This document shows, piece by piece, positions 35,395 through 46,231 of a stretch of DNA of 64,000 bases. Each line of letters begins with the position of its first letter. The first letter of the stretch is position 1. The notes below the pieces were generated by a model that saw nothing but the letters and a program-made list of their open reading frames with translations, had not been told where the DNA came from and made no database searches. The stretch comes from Serendipita indica DSM 11827 (taxonomy: Eukaryota > Basidiomycota > Agaricomycetes > Sebacinales > Serendipitaceae), in contig CAJVGD010000002.1 of NCBI GenBank assembly GCA_910890315.1, positions 1,798,001 to 1,862,000 of the forward strand. Reading direction: 5' to 3'. A program made the translations under genes and the position numbers.

Positions 35395-36764
35395 TCAGAA
35401 ACCACCAACGGGACGGGCGAGGGAGCGCTGAGGCTGCGTCGAGTGCGCCATTCGCGCCGGTGCACTGAAGCGTCGCTGGAGACGCTCCATCATCACCGAG
35501 CCACATTCAGCACGGTTCGCCAAGGCTGTCAATGCCTCTGCCGTCAATGGAGTAGGTGCTCGCGTGCTCGCGATACGCGGACCAGGCAAGGAGACTGCTG
35601 CCGGACAGATGGGAGGACGACTGGAGGAGGTACCGGTGGAGGTCTTGGGACGTTCAATCGGGCCGTGCGAGTTTGTCGGAACAAAAGTACGCTTTGGTGT
35701 GGGGGACAGGATGACCACAGGGTCCTGCACGGGCACGTGGGCCGCGGGTTTCTGCAAGAATGCAGGAAGACGAGAGGTTGGTGGCGAGGCAGAACGAGTA
35801 ATGGTCACGTTTCCTCCCAGTCGCTTTGAGATTTCGTCCAGGGATGGAAGTGCTTGACTCTTTGGTTTTGCAGGCTGTGGTCGTGGCGACAAGGGCGCGA
35901 GTCCGTGCACTTGGAGTGACTGACGAACATTGCCAGTCACTGCAGCGAGAGCCTGGGCCTCTTTGCGGGCGCGGGCGCGAAAGTCGACTTGTTCGACGCG
36001 CACGGTTCGGGCGTCGGGCTGGTCGTCCAAGGTCTCAAACAGAGCCAAGGGAGAAACAAGACCAGGAGAGGGCAGCGTAAAATGGAAAACTGCAGGACTT
36101 TCTGGAGGAGTGACTGGCAACGAGGCAGCTGTGGGCGAAGGGAGAGCCTCTATTTTCGAGAGGAACAGCTTTCGGCGTTCAACTATAGAACAAGAGTCAA
36201 TATCGGTCGACGGGGATGTTAGGAAACTAGGATCATCGCTCTCAGTGCTTCTGAACATGCGACCAACACGTGTTCCACGCATAGCTCACTCAAACTGACG
36301 AGTTCACATCAGTAGACGCGTGCCGTTAGCACCGGAGCGCGAAAGGAGATACTGTGTGAACGCAACGGACCGCCGTCGGAGGATCGTTGCCAGCGAGCAG
36401 CAACAGTATTGGACAAGAAAAGAAAATACGCACTCTGCTTGGATTGATGTGCACGGACCGCGACCTCCTTTCGAAGGTCGTGCTTCGCCGTCGCAGCAGC
36501 GTTGCTACGTGCAGCCGCTCTGAGTGCCTCGAATCGAGCAGAATCGAGGCCTTTTCCCAGTGTGGTCCGGATAGGTTGGGTGACGGTACGGTCCTTTGGT
36601 GAGTGGACTGGTGGGGGGACGAGGTGGTGTGAGCGATAGACATCGCGCGAGTCGTGCAGAAACGCAATGTTGTCAAAAGGTGAACTGGGCTCCTTGACGG
36701 GCGTTGATTCTGTACAAAACTCGATGTTGATCGACGGGACTGGCGAGAGCGGTTGAGCCAACAT
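35395..36764 (-). CDS. Unknown Pro/Ser-rich protein
   Basis: Start 36764 (MLAQPLSPVPSINIEFCTES). An intron from about 36438 to 36277 joins it to the second exon (TMRGTRVGRMFRSTESDDPS). About 400 residues. The first part has a basic helix (RTTLGKGLDSARFEALRAAA, KHDLRKEVAVRAHQSK). The second has VERRKLFLSKIEALPSP, then many SP/TP sites (LPVTPPESP, VILSPTPKR) and a C-terminal basic part (MMERLQRRFSAP). The density of SP/TP sites suggests regulation by proline-directed kinases such as CDKs. I do not recognise the family, and a cell-cycle regulator is only a guess. Confidence 0.6.
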
Positions 36765-37269
36765 GGTTGAAGTCGAGGGGGAGGAGGAAAAAACCAAGAG
36801 AAATCCGAGTGAGCGAGCGATGTGAATTCGTAATGAGTTTCTTTTTTTTTGCAATGAAAAAGATGCGACCAGCGCCTGACTCGAGGCGTCGGAGGGCAGA
36901 AAACAGAGGGATGTGGTGAGGTCGAAGGTTGGCTGTGGTTTACTGATCAAAGTCCAAGGCAGCGCACAGTGAAACGAGCGAAACAAGATGAGAAAAAGGA
37001 ATGAAAAAAAAGAATTAAAAGAGAGAGACGACTGGAGCGTCTGGAAGAGCAGGAAAGCAAGCCGAATCCTGGCTGCGGCCATCTCGCGAGGCTTTATGGC
37101 AGGCCTTTAGCGTAACCACCGCTGGCTGGCCCTGTCCCTCGAAACCGAGTAGGGCAACCGAGCAGCTCGACGGAGCTCGACTCTTGGCCCAGAAGAAGCT
37201 CAAAAAGGTTTGTATTCTCTTGTACTTGCAAACGCTCATCTTGTTTATTTTTGTGCATCGACTATCGAT
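36765..37269. other. Intergenic region, promoter of the unknown 36764 gene
   Basis: 505 bases upstream of the minus-strand start at 36764 and downstream of the cyclophilin stop. On the minus strand it has pyrimidine-rich tracts (TTTTTTTTCTTTGC-like, about 36838-36855) and T/C-rich runs typical of a strong fungal promoter. No gene is seen. Confidence 0.4.
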
Positions 37270-38474
37270 TTAGACAGTGCCAGACGCAGTAATCTTGACA
37301 ACCTTCGATGGCTTTCCGCTCTGAGTGCCAACAGCTTCAACCTTTTTGACAACATCCATACCCTCGACGACTTCTCCAAAGACGACGTGCTTGCCGTCGA
37401 GCCAGCTGTAAAGTGCGAGGCAACGTGTCAGAAACCCCCCTCCGTCGAATGAAACTTTAATTGATAGAATCACCTTGTTACGACTGTCGTGATGAAGAAC
37501 TGTATACAATTTTAGTAAATGCGAATCAAGAAGCAAGTGATCGTCGTTACCTGGCTGCCGTTGGTGTGCTGAGAGTGCAAATGAATTAGCCATTCTCGAC
37601 CGTACAATCTGGGCAAATGTTACGCACTGGACCGGCATCTAGACACGTTCTCGTCAGCATCTCGACCTGTCAACACGGGGGTCGAGTACGTACTGGCCAT
37701 GGAGAGAAGTCCGGGCTTGGTGTGCTTGAGCTGGAAGTTTTCATCTAGTTTGCCGCCATGAGTATTGTCACTCTGCCATACACACACACGGATACATACC
37801 TTTGAACTTGTTTCCGTAGATGGACCTTCCACCAGTGCCGTTGTGGTTGGTGAAGTCTCCACCTGGAAGTCTATTAGCCTACCCTCCCATCACCGAATAA
37901 AATCTTCACCTTGGAGCATAAACTACGAAAGGGCGAAAGTGACGAATCGGGAAGCACCGAGGATCATGTCATGACCGGTCGTAAGCGCCAATGTCCCAAA
38001 TTTGGACACCTGCTTGAGAAATCGCTCACCTGAGGAATGATGCGATGGAAGGTTGATCCAGTATATCCCTGACCTGCTGGATTCTTGGCGAGCTCGCGAA
38101 AGTTCTTCGCCGTGAGGGGTACAACATCTATAACACAAATGCCGTGAGTAATTTTGCTCAAATTTTTTTCCAGCTTAGAGCCTCGACGGTTGCCCTCTGA
38201 CGTGCCGCCGGGCGTAATGGGTAGCCACCCGTAGCCACCACGTTCGACGAGGTGGGACCTTGATCGCACTGATCGCACAGCTCGAAAACGTAAGAGATAT
38301 TCACCATCGTAGAGCTTGAACACAATTCGTCCAGCATTCTGGTTGTCGATCGAGATATCAAACTGAGTTGCGCGAAACGAGCGAGTAGATGCAAGAAAAA
38401 AAGCCATGCGGTGAGCATCTTGCCAATGTTTCTACTCGATTTAGTAGGCTCACGTAGACGTTGGGCTGGGACAT
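37270..38474 (-). CDS. CPR1: Cyclophilin A-type peptidyl-prolyl cis-trans isomerase
   Basis: Start 38474 (MSQPNVY). The joined protein of about 163 residues reads [124 protein letters not shown] and ends KITASGTV. The active-site Arg (FHRIIPQ), the FMLQGGDF stretch, the SQFFITT stretch and the Trp that contacts cyclosporin ([11 protein letters not shown]) are all present. It catalyses proline isomerisation in the cytosol and is the cyclosporin A receptor. The middle is built from exons of only 13, 11, 18 and 26 nt. No frame problem is seen. Confidence 0.96.
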
Positions 38475-38811
38475 GGTGAAAGATGGAGTGGGCGCCGAGG
38501 AGACTGTTGGAGTTCGGGTCTGAGATGCAGCGTCGCCAAACAAACGACGGGAACAAAGTCCTTCTATATGGCACAGCGAGGGACAAAACCTTCCCAAGTG
38601 ACAAGGAGATTTTACACGATATCCAACAGAATGCAGCCATCCGCAAACGTGACGATAATAAGAGAGACGACAAGGACGCGATGCGAGACTAGACTAGTGA
38701 ATGCTGGTAAACCGGAGAACAGTGGGGATGCATGGGAATCAGAAATGCCAGATGATGTGAAACGAGTGTGGTGGTGTGAATGCTAAAACCGGGTGGTGTC
38801 GTTGTAGACTA
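38475..38811. other. Intergenic region upstream of cyclophilin
   Basis: 337 bases hold the cyclophilin promoter and the 3' flank of the hydrolase gene. No gene is recognised. Confidence 0.4.
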
Positions 38812-41800
38812 CGGATAAACGCCAACATCTAAACCTTTGTTAGGATCACCATCTGCGTCCACAAAGTTAATAGGACATACCTCGGCGGAGCTCTTCTTGC
38901 AAACTCTCAAGTGCTTCGACGACAACGGGCGCACAGGTCATCAGACTGTGATCCCTGCCCTTGCAAATCGTAACCTCGCAATCTTGCATTACCCTCTCCA
39001 TCCACCGGATACCACCCTCGCCAATCTTTTCATCCTTGTCACCGTACCAGACTTTGACCTTTTGTCGCACGTCCGCATACGAGAATCCCCATGGTTTCGC
39101 GTCACGTTCGAGTATCGACAGCAAGTCGTTTGCTAGTCCCTTTTGAGCCTCCTTGTGGGAGGCCCGTAGCAGAGCAGTGGCAACGCTCGACGTGGGTGCG
39201 TTCGTTGTCGCAAGCGCCTTGGGTGGTGCATGATAGTTGGAGCCAATGGAAAACGTCCCACTCTCTCCGGATAATGGACGCTGCATCGGAGATGAGTGAG
39301 CACGAGCAATGTTGGGAGTCGAAGGTCCCAACGACTGCGAGGTTGGTGCCATGGACGCGGTGAGCGAGATGGAACGCTTGGTGCGAGGAAATGTATGAGA
39401 ATCTGCAGAGACTGGAGAGGTGGGGCGGGAAATCGAACTGCCAACGACGCCGGTGGCCCATGCTTCGATGCCAGTCTTGGTGCGGTCTACATCCGATTTG
39501 AACTCGACATCAATGCCCAGACCGGCCCCAAATGACTCTAGGTTGGCTTCAAGCTTTGGCATGGACGGATTCGCGGGCGAGGGGTTCTTTTGTCCAGATA
39601 GCTTGTGCTTGAGCGAGGTAATCGTTCGGAGACCCTTGTTCTTTCCTCCCGAGTTCTTTGAAGAACTATATCCTGAGAGGACAGGTGACGGAGTCTCCGA
39701 GGGTGGAGTACCGGGGCTTTTCAGCATTCCGAAAAGGCGATTCGAGACCTTTTTCTTGGTTGAAGATGAATTCGAAACGCCGTCGGGTAACGGAGGTACG
39801 GGAGGTGCAAGGGGTAGCGTAGTCTGACTACCAAATCGTCCCTCAAAGTCGGCCAGATCGTCATAGTCGCTCCAGCCTCCCAAACTCGTTCGAGGAACCC
39901 CGCCCGGAGACGACTTTGGGATACCGAGGAGGGTATCATCCGCCTTTTGTGCCTGAGAACTGGATGGTGGTGTGTAATCGACACCCTTGAGGGCTTCGGC
40001 GGTGAGAGGTAGATAGGTGTTTGAGGAGGATTTGGTTATCGTGACGGGAGCGCTAGCCGATGCCTGCGGGTCATTGCCAATACCTTCGTAGACAATCGTC
40101 GGTGGCTTTCCTAGCTTCCAGCCATGCATCTTCCACTCTGCATTCTGTGCGGCTTTGATAAACGAGTTTGGCACATACTTGAGCCATTTGTACCCAGCTT
40201 TGTCACGTCAGTCTCGGAATAGTGATAGAGAACTGCACACGTACCTGCATCAATGCCACCACCAACCCATGGTGCCAACAGATGGATGCTGCCGACGAGT
40301 CGTGGACCGGCTCTCAAGGCAAACGCCAGCGCATACGGTGCCCCCGCACTGTGAGCCAAGATTCCACATTTGGAAACTCCGAGCGTGTCCAGCACCTCCT
40401 CGCACACGGCAGCCCATTCCTTGAGTCCTCTCTGCTCCTGCGGGACATCGGCCGTTCTTCCCATACCCCAGCGGTCAATGGCGATTAGCCGCAGGCCGAG
40501 CGCTTCCGCCATTTCGTCATAGAGAGCAACTAGATAACGAACGCATCCTAGCCCGAGAAAGACGAGAACTGGCAGGCCGTTGGGATTGCCGACGTCTGCT
40601 AGTGACACCGTCAGTCCTCGGTGCGGTGGCTTGCGAAGGGTCATTAGTCGTGTCAACCGTGGGGAGCGTAGATACTGAGCAATAGCCATTGCAGAATCCG
40701 GTGGAGGTGGCGTAAAGACAGTAGAACTGATTTCATAGCCATACGAAGAGGCTGAAACGACGGACTGGGCATATCTGGGATTCGCGGGCGGCAAATCCTG
40801 TTCGGATTCGCTGTACCGCATGGAACGTAGGCCGCCATAAGTCGAAGGAGGGGGCCCAAAGGGGCGCGTTGGAAACGATTTCGCATGATGGAGGGGCGAA
40901 TTCTGTGCCTTTTGAACGGTGACACGCGCTTCGTTTGTGATCGAATCCAACGAAGATCTCCCAGCCGGATCCTCGTCATGTTCGGTCTCTTCCAGAGAGG
41001 TGGGTAAAGCGGGAGATGTGCTGGGCCGCTGCGGTCGACCCATCTTTGTCTTTGCGAGCTCTGGGGCGTGGGTGCGAATAATGTCCTGGATCGAAGGAAC
41101 TGCCGATGGCCGACTTAGGCCAGGGCTAGGCGGCTCTTCAGCGCGGGTAACCATGCCCTTGATGATTTGGTCAATCGTTGGTTGGTTTGTCGTGTGTGTG
41201 TCATGGCTCGTGCCGCTGGTCTTGGACTTTCGGAGATGGGTAGAGGAGCGGTTTTTTCTGACCACAGGGTCAGTGCTTGAACGTGTGGGTGACGGAGGAG
41301 GCGGATCAGGGTTGGTCGTGCTGCGAACCCGGGGCCGAACGGCACGCGGCGTACGGGCGGGGGTATGGTCATTAGCGTGTCCGAGGATATCTATTTCAGA
41401 GTATATGGCGTTTCGTTTGTTGTCGGGCCCTCCAAGCTTGACGCCGTGAGGGGGTTTGGGCAATGGCGGTGTGGAATGCGGATGGAGGCCTGGATGACGC
41501 TTCTCAAGGGATGACAGGTGTTTTCTTGCGCCGTGACGTTTCGACCGCGAAGGTATTCGAAAGTCGTTTCCATCCGACGAAGATTCTGCGAGCGCGCCAT
41601 TCATTCCGGCGACGAGCGCGTCCATCATGTCGACGCCGAGCACGGGAGCAGCGACGACGACAGTGTCCGCTGAAAACGGCGACGAGTAGGGACCAACAGG
41701 CGTCTGTGGTGGCGAGAGAGAGGAGCGTTCGGCGGTCGAGGCACTGTATCGGAGCTCGGGGACGGTGCTGGCGACAGAGTTTCGTGCGCGAGATTTATGA

Positions 41801-42174
41801 GAGGAATTAGACTGATTGACAGTTTTTGGACATGACGACTCCGGAGAACTGCTCCGAGAGGAAAGCTCGACGGCCTCTGGTTTCGACGGCCAGGCGAGCT
41901 TGGGGAGCTCTTGTTGCGAGCGAGTTGCTTGCGCAGCAGATGCAGAACGCTGAGGACGCGTCTTCCGCGGTGCTTGTCCATGGCCATTGAGCGATGCCGG
42001 TGCACTTGGGGAAAAGGTATTGCTCTCGCCGTCAGCAACTCGTGCAGGCATTGCTCGTGCAGGATACTTGTCAAAATAACCCATTCTGTGGCTCGAAGCG
42101 CCATCTTCAGAGTGCGGGCCGTGATGGCTCATGCTTGGTGCGTGGTTAGCGGTAATGCGGTCTACTGCAGCCAT
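38812..42174 (-). CDS. Giant alpha/beta hydrolase with a long disordered N-terminus and a large insert
   Basis: About 1,090 residues. The first 540 are disordered, Ser/Pro/Arg-rich. The hydrolase core then begins LTVSLADVGNPNGLPVLVFL, GLGCVRYLVALYDEMAEAL, LIAIDRWGMGRTADVP. The nucleophile elbow is ILAHSAGAPYALAFAL (Ser about 609). About 420 residues later come VWYGDKDEKIGEGG (acid) and CKGRDHSLMTCAP (His), so the triad looks complete. The normal gap between Ser and acid is near 100-130 residues, so about 300 residues of Ser/Pro-rich sequence are inserted at the lid. The substrate is unknown. One intron lies after GGGIDA. The last exon (after ELRRG) is uncertain, ending at 38867 or 38812. Confidence 0.8.
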
Positions 42175-42550
42175 CCAAAAGCACCGTTATATGGCGCTGC
42201 TATTCGCTGCAGGCTGCTCGCTGCGTGCGCCCGTGGCTGCAGAATCTGCTGAGAGCGTTGGTGCGGTCCAAAAGAAGTTGCACCCTCCGTTGGCTCTTGC
42301 AACAGCCACCCATCCGGCATGAACAACACCGTCTACGCAAATCATATTCTAATTTCTTCTGGGACAGTGTTGGGATTTATTCTAGATTTTTTCAACGCCC
42401 ATATCGCCATCCCCGACGCCGTCCATTGATAGCTGGAATCCGTTTCAGGCTCAATACTCCACTCCCAACGCTCAGTCAGCGTCTACGAGTATCTATCGAG
42501 CATTCTAGCCACTCTGGCCCTCTATATATGACAGTCCATTAGTGTTCCCG
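42175..42550. promoter_or_regulatory. Divergent promoter region
   Basis: 376 bases between the hydrolase start (minus) and the TPR gene start (plus). No TATA box or repeat stands out. Short open frames occur without motifs. Confidence 0.4.
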
Positions 42551-43568
42551 ATGTCGCATACAACTTGTCACGCTGCCATGTCAGACGCCGAAATTTACGT
42601 GGGGGAACAGCGAGTAGGGACAACGTCCAATAGCACGCTGGATGGTGAAGAACGCGTCCGGCAAGGTCTCGCAAAGGCTGCGGAGATGAAAGACGAGGGG
42701 AACAAGTTCTTTTTGGAAAAGAACTGGACGAGCGCAATAACAGCATACAAACAAGCGCTCTCATACCTCCCATCGCCTCCTGTGGTGCGTCTGACGCGCA
42801 AGAGCCATATCCAATTATCTAATCTAGGGACAGCGTGATCGCAAACAGGACGAAAAGACTGATGAAGAGACTGGGATCGATGCTGAAGAGGGTACAAAAG
42901 ATCCAAATCCACCCTCACCCGGAGTGTCAACGCCACAGCAAGAGGCTGCCGAAAGTCCGCTGATGAAGGAGTGTTCGACGATGAGAATCGCACTAAACTC
43001 CAACATTGCTGCATGTGAAATCAAATTAGTACGCAAAGGATCCCTCCCGTTCAAGCCACTCATCACATGGACAGGAAGCATGGGAGGCGGCAGTTTCGGC
43101 AGCAACAGCAGCTCTCGATGAGGAACCTCATCATCAAAAGGCGCTATGGAGAAGAGCGAAAGCCAACGAAGCCCTGGATTCGTGGTCATCGCTGACGGCG
43201 GCTCAACGAGGTATGTCCCGCGCCATTACGCCGTGTCCGTCTGAACCAATGTACCTAAAACGGACCCTTAGACTATCAGACGCTCAGGGATATCGTTCCG
43301 TCAACGCAACCCTTGTACCGTGACGCGACCGCTGCTCTCCGGATATTGGAGCCGCGAATAGAAATTGTGCGCAAACGTGACACGGACAAAATGTTGGGTC
43401 AGCTGAAAGAAGTGGGCGACTCCGTCCTCGGTAGGTTGCGAGCTCCGTGCTAGCCCTTGTGCCGAACTGATCCGGTCCGCGCTAGGATGGTTTGGGTTGT
43501 CGACTAATAATTTCCAAATGACTCCAAACGGCCAAGGCGGGTATAGTATGAACTTTGTCAGTAACCCA
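42551..43568 (+). CDS. TTC1: TPR protein of the TTC1 type
   Basis: Start 42551; a second in-frame ATG at 42578 (MSDAEIYVGEQR) is also possible. Five exons, about 270 residues. TPR 1 is AAEMKDEGNKFFLEKNWTSA-ITAYKQAL; an acidic loop (DEETGIDAEEGTKDPN) follows; TPR 2 is RIALNSNIAACEIKL; TPR 3 is ALDEEPHHQKALWRRAKANE. The C-terminus (FGLSTNNFQMTPNGQGGYSM-NFVSNP) is the conserved tail of TTC1 proteins. These are small co-chaperone-like adaptors reported to bind Hsp90 or Ras-type proteins. The conserved end and all phases fit, so the structure is well supported. Confidence 0.85.
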
Positions 43569-43830
43569 TGACCGTTTGCGTGGCGCGCCCGTCTCTGCGA
43601 GTAATGTGATCTCCTATTGCTATGGTAGGGTATTTGCAATGATAATACATCTCGCCACAAACTACGAGCTAGAGTTTTACATGACAGACACGACAAACAA
43701 GACGATTCCGTTCCAATCCGAGAAAGGGGGGAGCAAGGCGACTTATTAAAATGCTAGGGAGGAGTGTCCGATGCATGGGGAGGAGGGAAAACATGATGAT
43801 CACAAGCCGAGGAGCGCAATTATACCGAGT

Positions 43831-45633
43831 TTACTTGACAGACTTTCTTCGTGAACGACCGCGTCGCTTGTCGTGTTTGGGCTCGAGGATTTGCCACCGA
43901 CCGTTGGATTCGCAGCGGAGTTCGCATTCGTCCTGCGTCGTATTCCATGGAATAAACATGAAACTTCGGGCCTTTTTGGTCATTGAAAAGTGGTTCAGCC
44001 CAAACTTGGGTGCAAGCTCATCTCTGAGCCCTTGGTAGGCTTCAGCCATGGTAAGCGACAGGGGCTCATATGGGAACACATTCCACTCCCGTCCACCACC
44101 AGTGACGAATGTGACGCGTTGCAATTGGTTGAGCCCGACGTGTTCCATCGGCCTACCGTCGGGGCAGGGCAAGACGACGAGGTTCAATGTCCCAACCATG
44201 ACACCTTGCATCAATTCCACAAAGTCGTGGAACCATCGGATGACACGCTCCGCATCAAATGGCGCGGCGAACATGAACGAGGTGAGGAGCGAACGCCCAT
44301 CCCGGAAATCCTCATACACGTATGCAGACGCGTTGAAGGCGCTGAGACCACGGGTAGAAGGAAGTGCGACTGGGTATCCAAGCGACGCGGCTAGCGCGTT
44401 TTCCGATAGGATGAGCTGACCCGGCTGGGGTACAAACGGGCTTTTTGGATGCGTCGGTGGTCGAGGGTACTCTTCAGGATGATGAAAGACACGGTCGACG
44501 ACCATACGATGCGCAAGTGGCGAGGTAGAGCTCGAATAGACGAGCCTGCCGGAAAAGTAGGAGTCAGGGTAGGGAATTTTGAACCGGCCGTGGTCTAACC
44601 AGCCGGTCGTGATCGAGTGTTCAATCGTGTTGTCAGAGACGCTGGTCAGCCACGTCTTGAGACCTAAAGCGAGAACAAAGGACGGCGCGATTAGCTCCAA
44701 ATACGGACGACGCGGGTTCACGGAGCGGCCGGCGACTCACGGGCGTCAATGTGTGGCAAATTCTTGAGAGATTCGACGGTCCGGATCCATACCTAGAAGA
44801 AGGGGGGGCTGTCAAACCTAGTGGACGATCATGTGTCGCCGCCACGTACCGTGGTCATCCACAGACAGACTTTGGCAAAGTCCGAGCCGTACTGTGGATC
44901 GTCGCCGTCGTCGCTCACGCCACTCCAAATAAGACAGGCTGGTTTGATTCCAGCAGCCATCATGACGAATTCGCATCTGCCAAAGCGGCCAGGGCTTAGA
45001 TTTTGTAGACGAGCAGTCTGCAGCCACATACCTCGTGGGCATCCACATTCTGGCTGCTTCGTCGTGGACATAGTCGAGAAAGGTATTCTCTCGCTTTGTG
45101 AGTTCGTACAAGAGCACTCGTAGGGCCTCCTTGTCCATGGTCCGCTGGAGAGCTACCTCGACGGGTTGGTCATGACCGTCGTCGGACGCGGGACTAGAGG
45201 AGCCAAGAGGAATGGTTTGTAGATAGGGATGGTCCTTGATCATCTTCTTGACTCGTTTCAGGCTGACCTCCCACTCTCTACAGCGCTCGAGGATGTATTG
45301 GCGAAGTCGCTCCGCGCTCGCGTACGGGTAGAGCATCCTCGCTTCCCAGAGTTCTGCAAAGAGTTCGTCCGAGTCTGGGACGATATTTGGCGAGGGAAAA
45401 CTCGCAGGCCTAAGGGCTTCTGCCATGGACGAGAAGGAGGGGTGATGGACAACGGTTTCTGCGCTGCTTCCGCGTGTTGTTGGCACAAACCATGATTTTA
45501 TTATATGGCGAGGCGCATTGGTCGTGCAGGGGCCGGGGGGTACAAATCGTTCCAATTCGGGAATGGGTCCTTGAACCTTTGCAGACGACAGCAGTGATTC
45601 TAGCGCGGTGTAGCTTGTCTCAGTCCAAAACAT
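43831..45633 (-). CDS. Unknown protein of about 570 residues
   Basis: Start 45633 (MFWTETSYTALESLLSSAKV). Exons are joined by introns near 44987-45022, 44790-44846 and 44665-44740, each with correct phases. The N-terminal half is helical (SAERLRQYILERCREWEVSL, KRVKKMIKDHPYL, EALRVLLYELTKRENTFLDY). The middle has FVMMAAGIKPACLIWSG, and the C-terminal half a beta-rich part (MVVDRVFHHPEEYP, VMVGTLNLVVLPCPDGRPME). The end is strongly basic (RRGRSRRKSVK). No known family, signal peptide or catalytic motif is recognised. It is well formed and likely real. Confidence 0.65.
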
Positions 45634-46231
45634 CGATCACAGTCTTTGTCTTTTCGGCCCATCAAGCCCTGTATTGCCAACCAATTGCTCGTTGGCCAGC
45701 GCGTGGTTTAGACTCGAGAGCTCCAGCGGAGATGCTCTCAATTCTTGTCGACCGATGATTCCCGCTGATCCCCGTGCACAAAGACATATTTTCCGCAATT
45801 TCCGGTCACGCGCCGTTGGGCGCCCCAGGCTGTCTGCAGGCGGCATGGCAAGACAAAGAAACGACGAGAATCCATCCCAGAGCTCCAGTTTGTTCAGCCT
45901 CCAACTCGTTGTTGTCGTCGCCGTATCAATGTCAACGCAGGGGTGAGACTCGGGTCCTTTGTCGAGGTTTAATTATCCAAACTTGGCTCGACCCTCGGGT
46001 AGAACAAGGTCGCTTTACTAAAGATTGTGGGGATGTTTCATGTCGGGTACTCACTGACATTGTAGTCATTGTCGCAGAGGCATTGATGACCATTTCGAGC
46101 AGCGTTCCTTTCATATTCGCCATCCTGTTTCTTATCAATCAATGTAATCATGTCGATAAAACAAGCTCCTAGGCAACACCCTGTCAAAGGCAAATAAGAT
46201 GCCCTCCAAAAGTCGACCCCCCTTGTCATCC
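45634..46231. other. Intergenic region, promoter of the unknown 45633 gene
   Basis: 598 bases upstream of the minus-strand start at 45633 and downstream of the bestrophin-like stop. Open frames occur on the plus strand without motifs. No RNA gene is recognised by eye. Confidence 0.4.
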
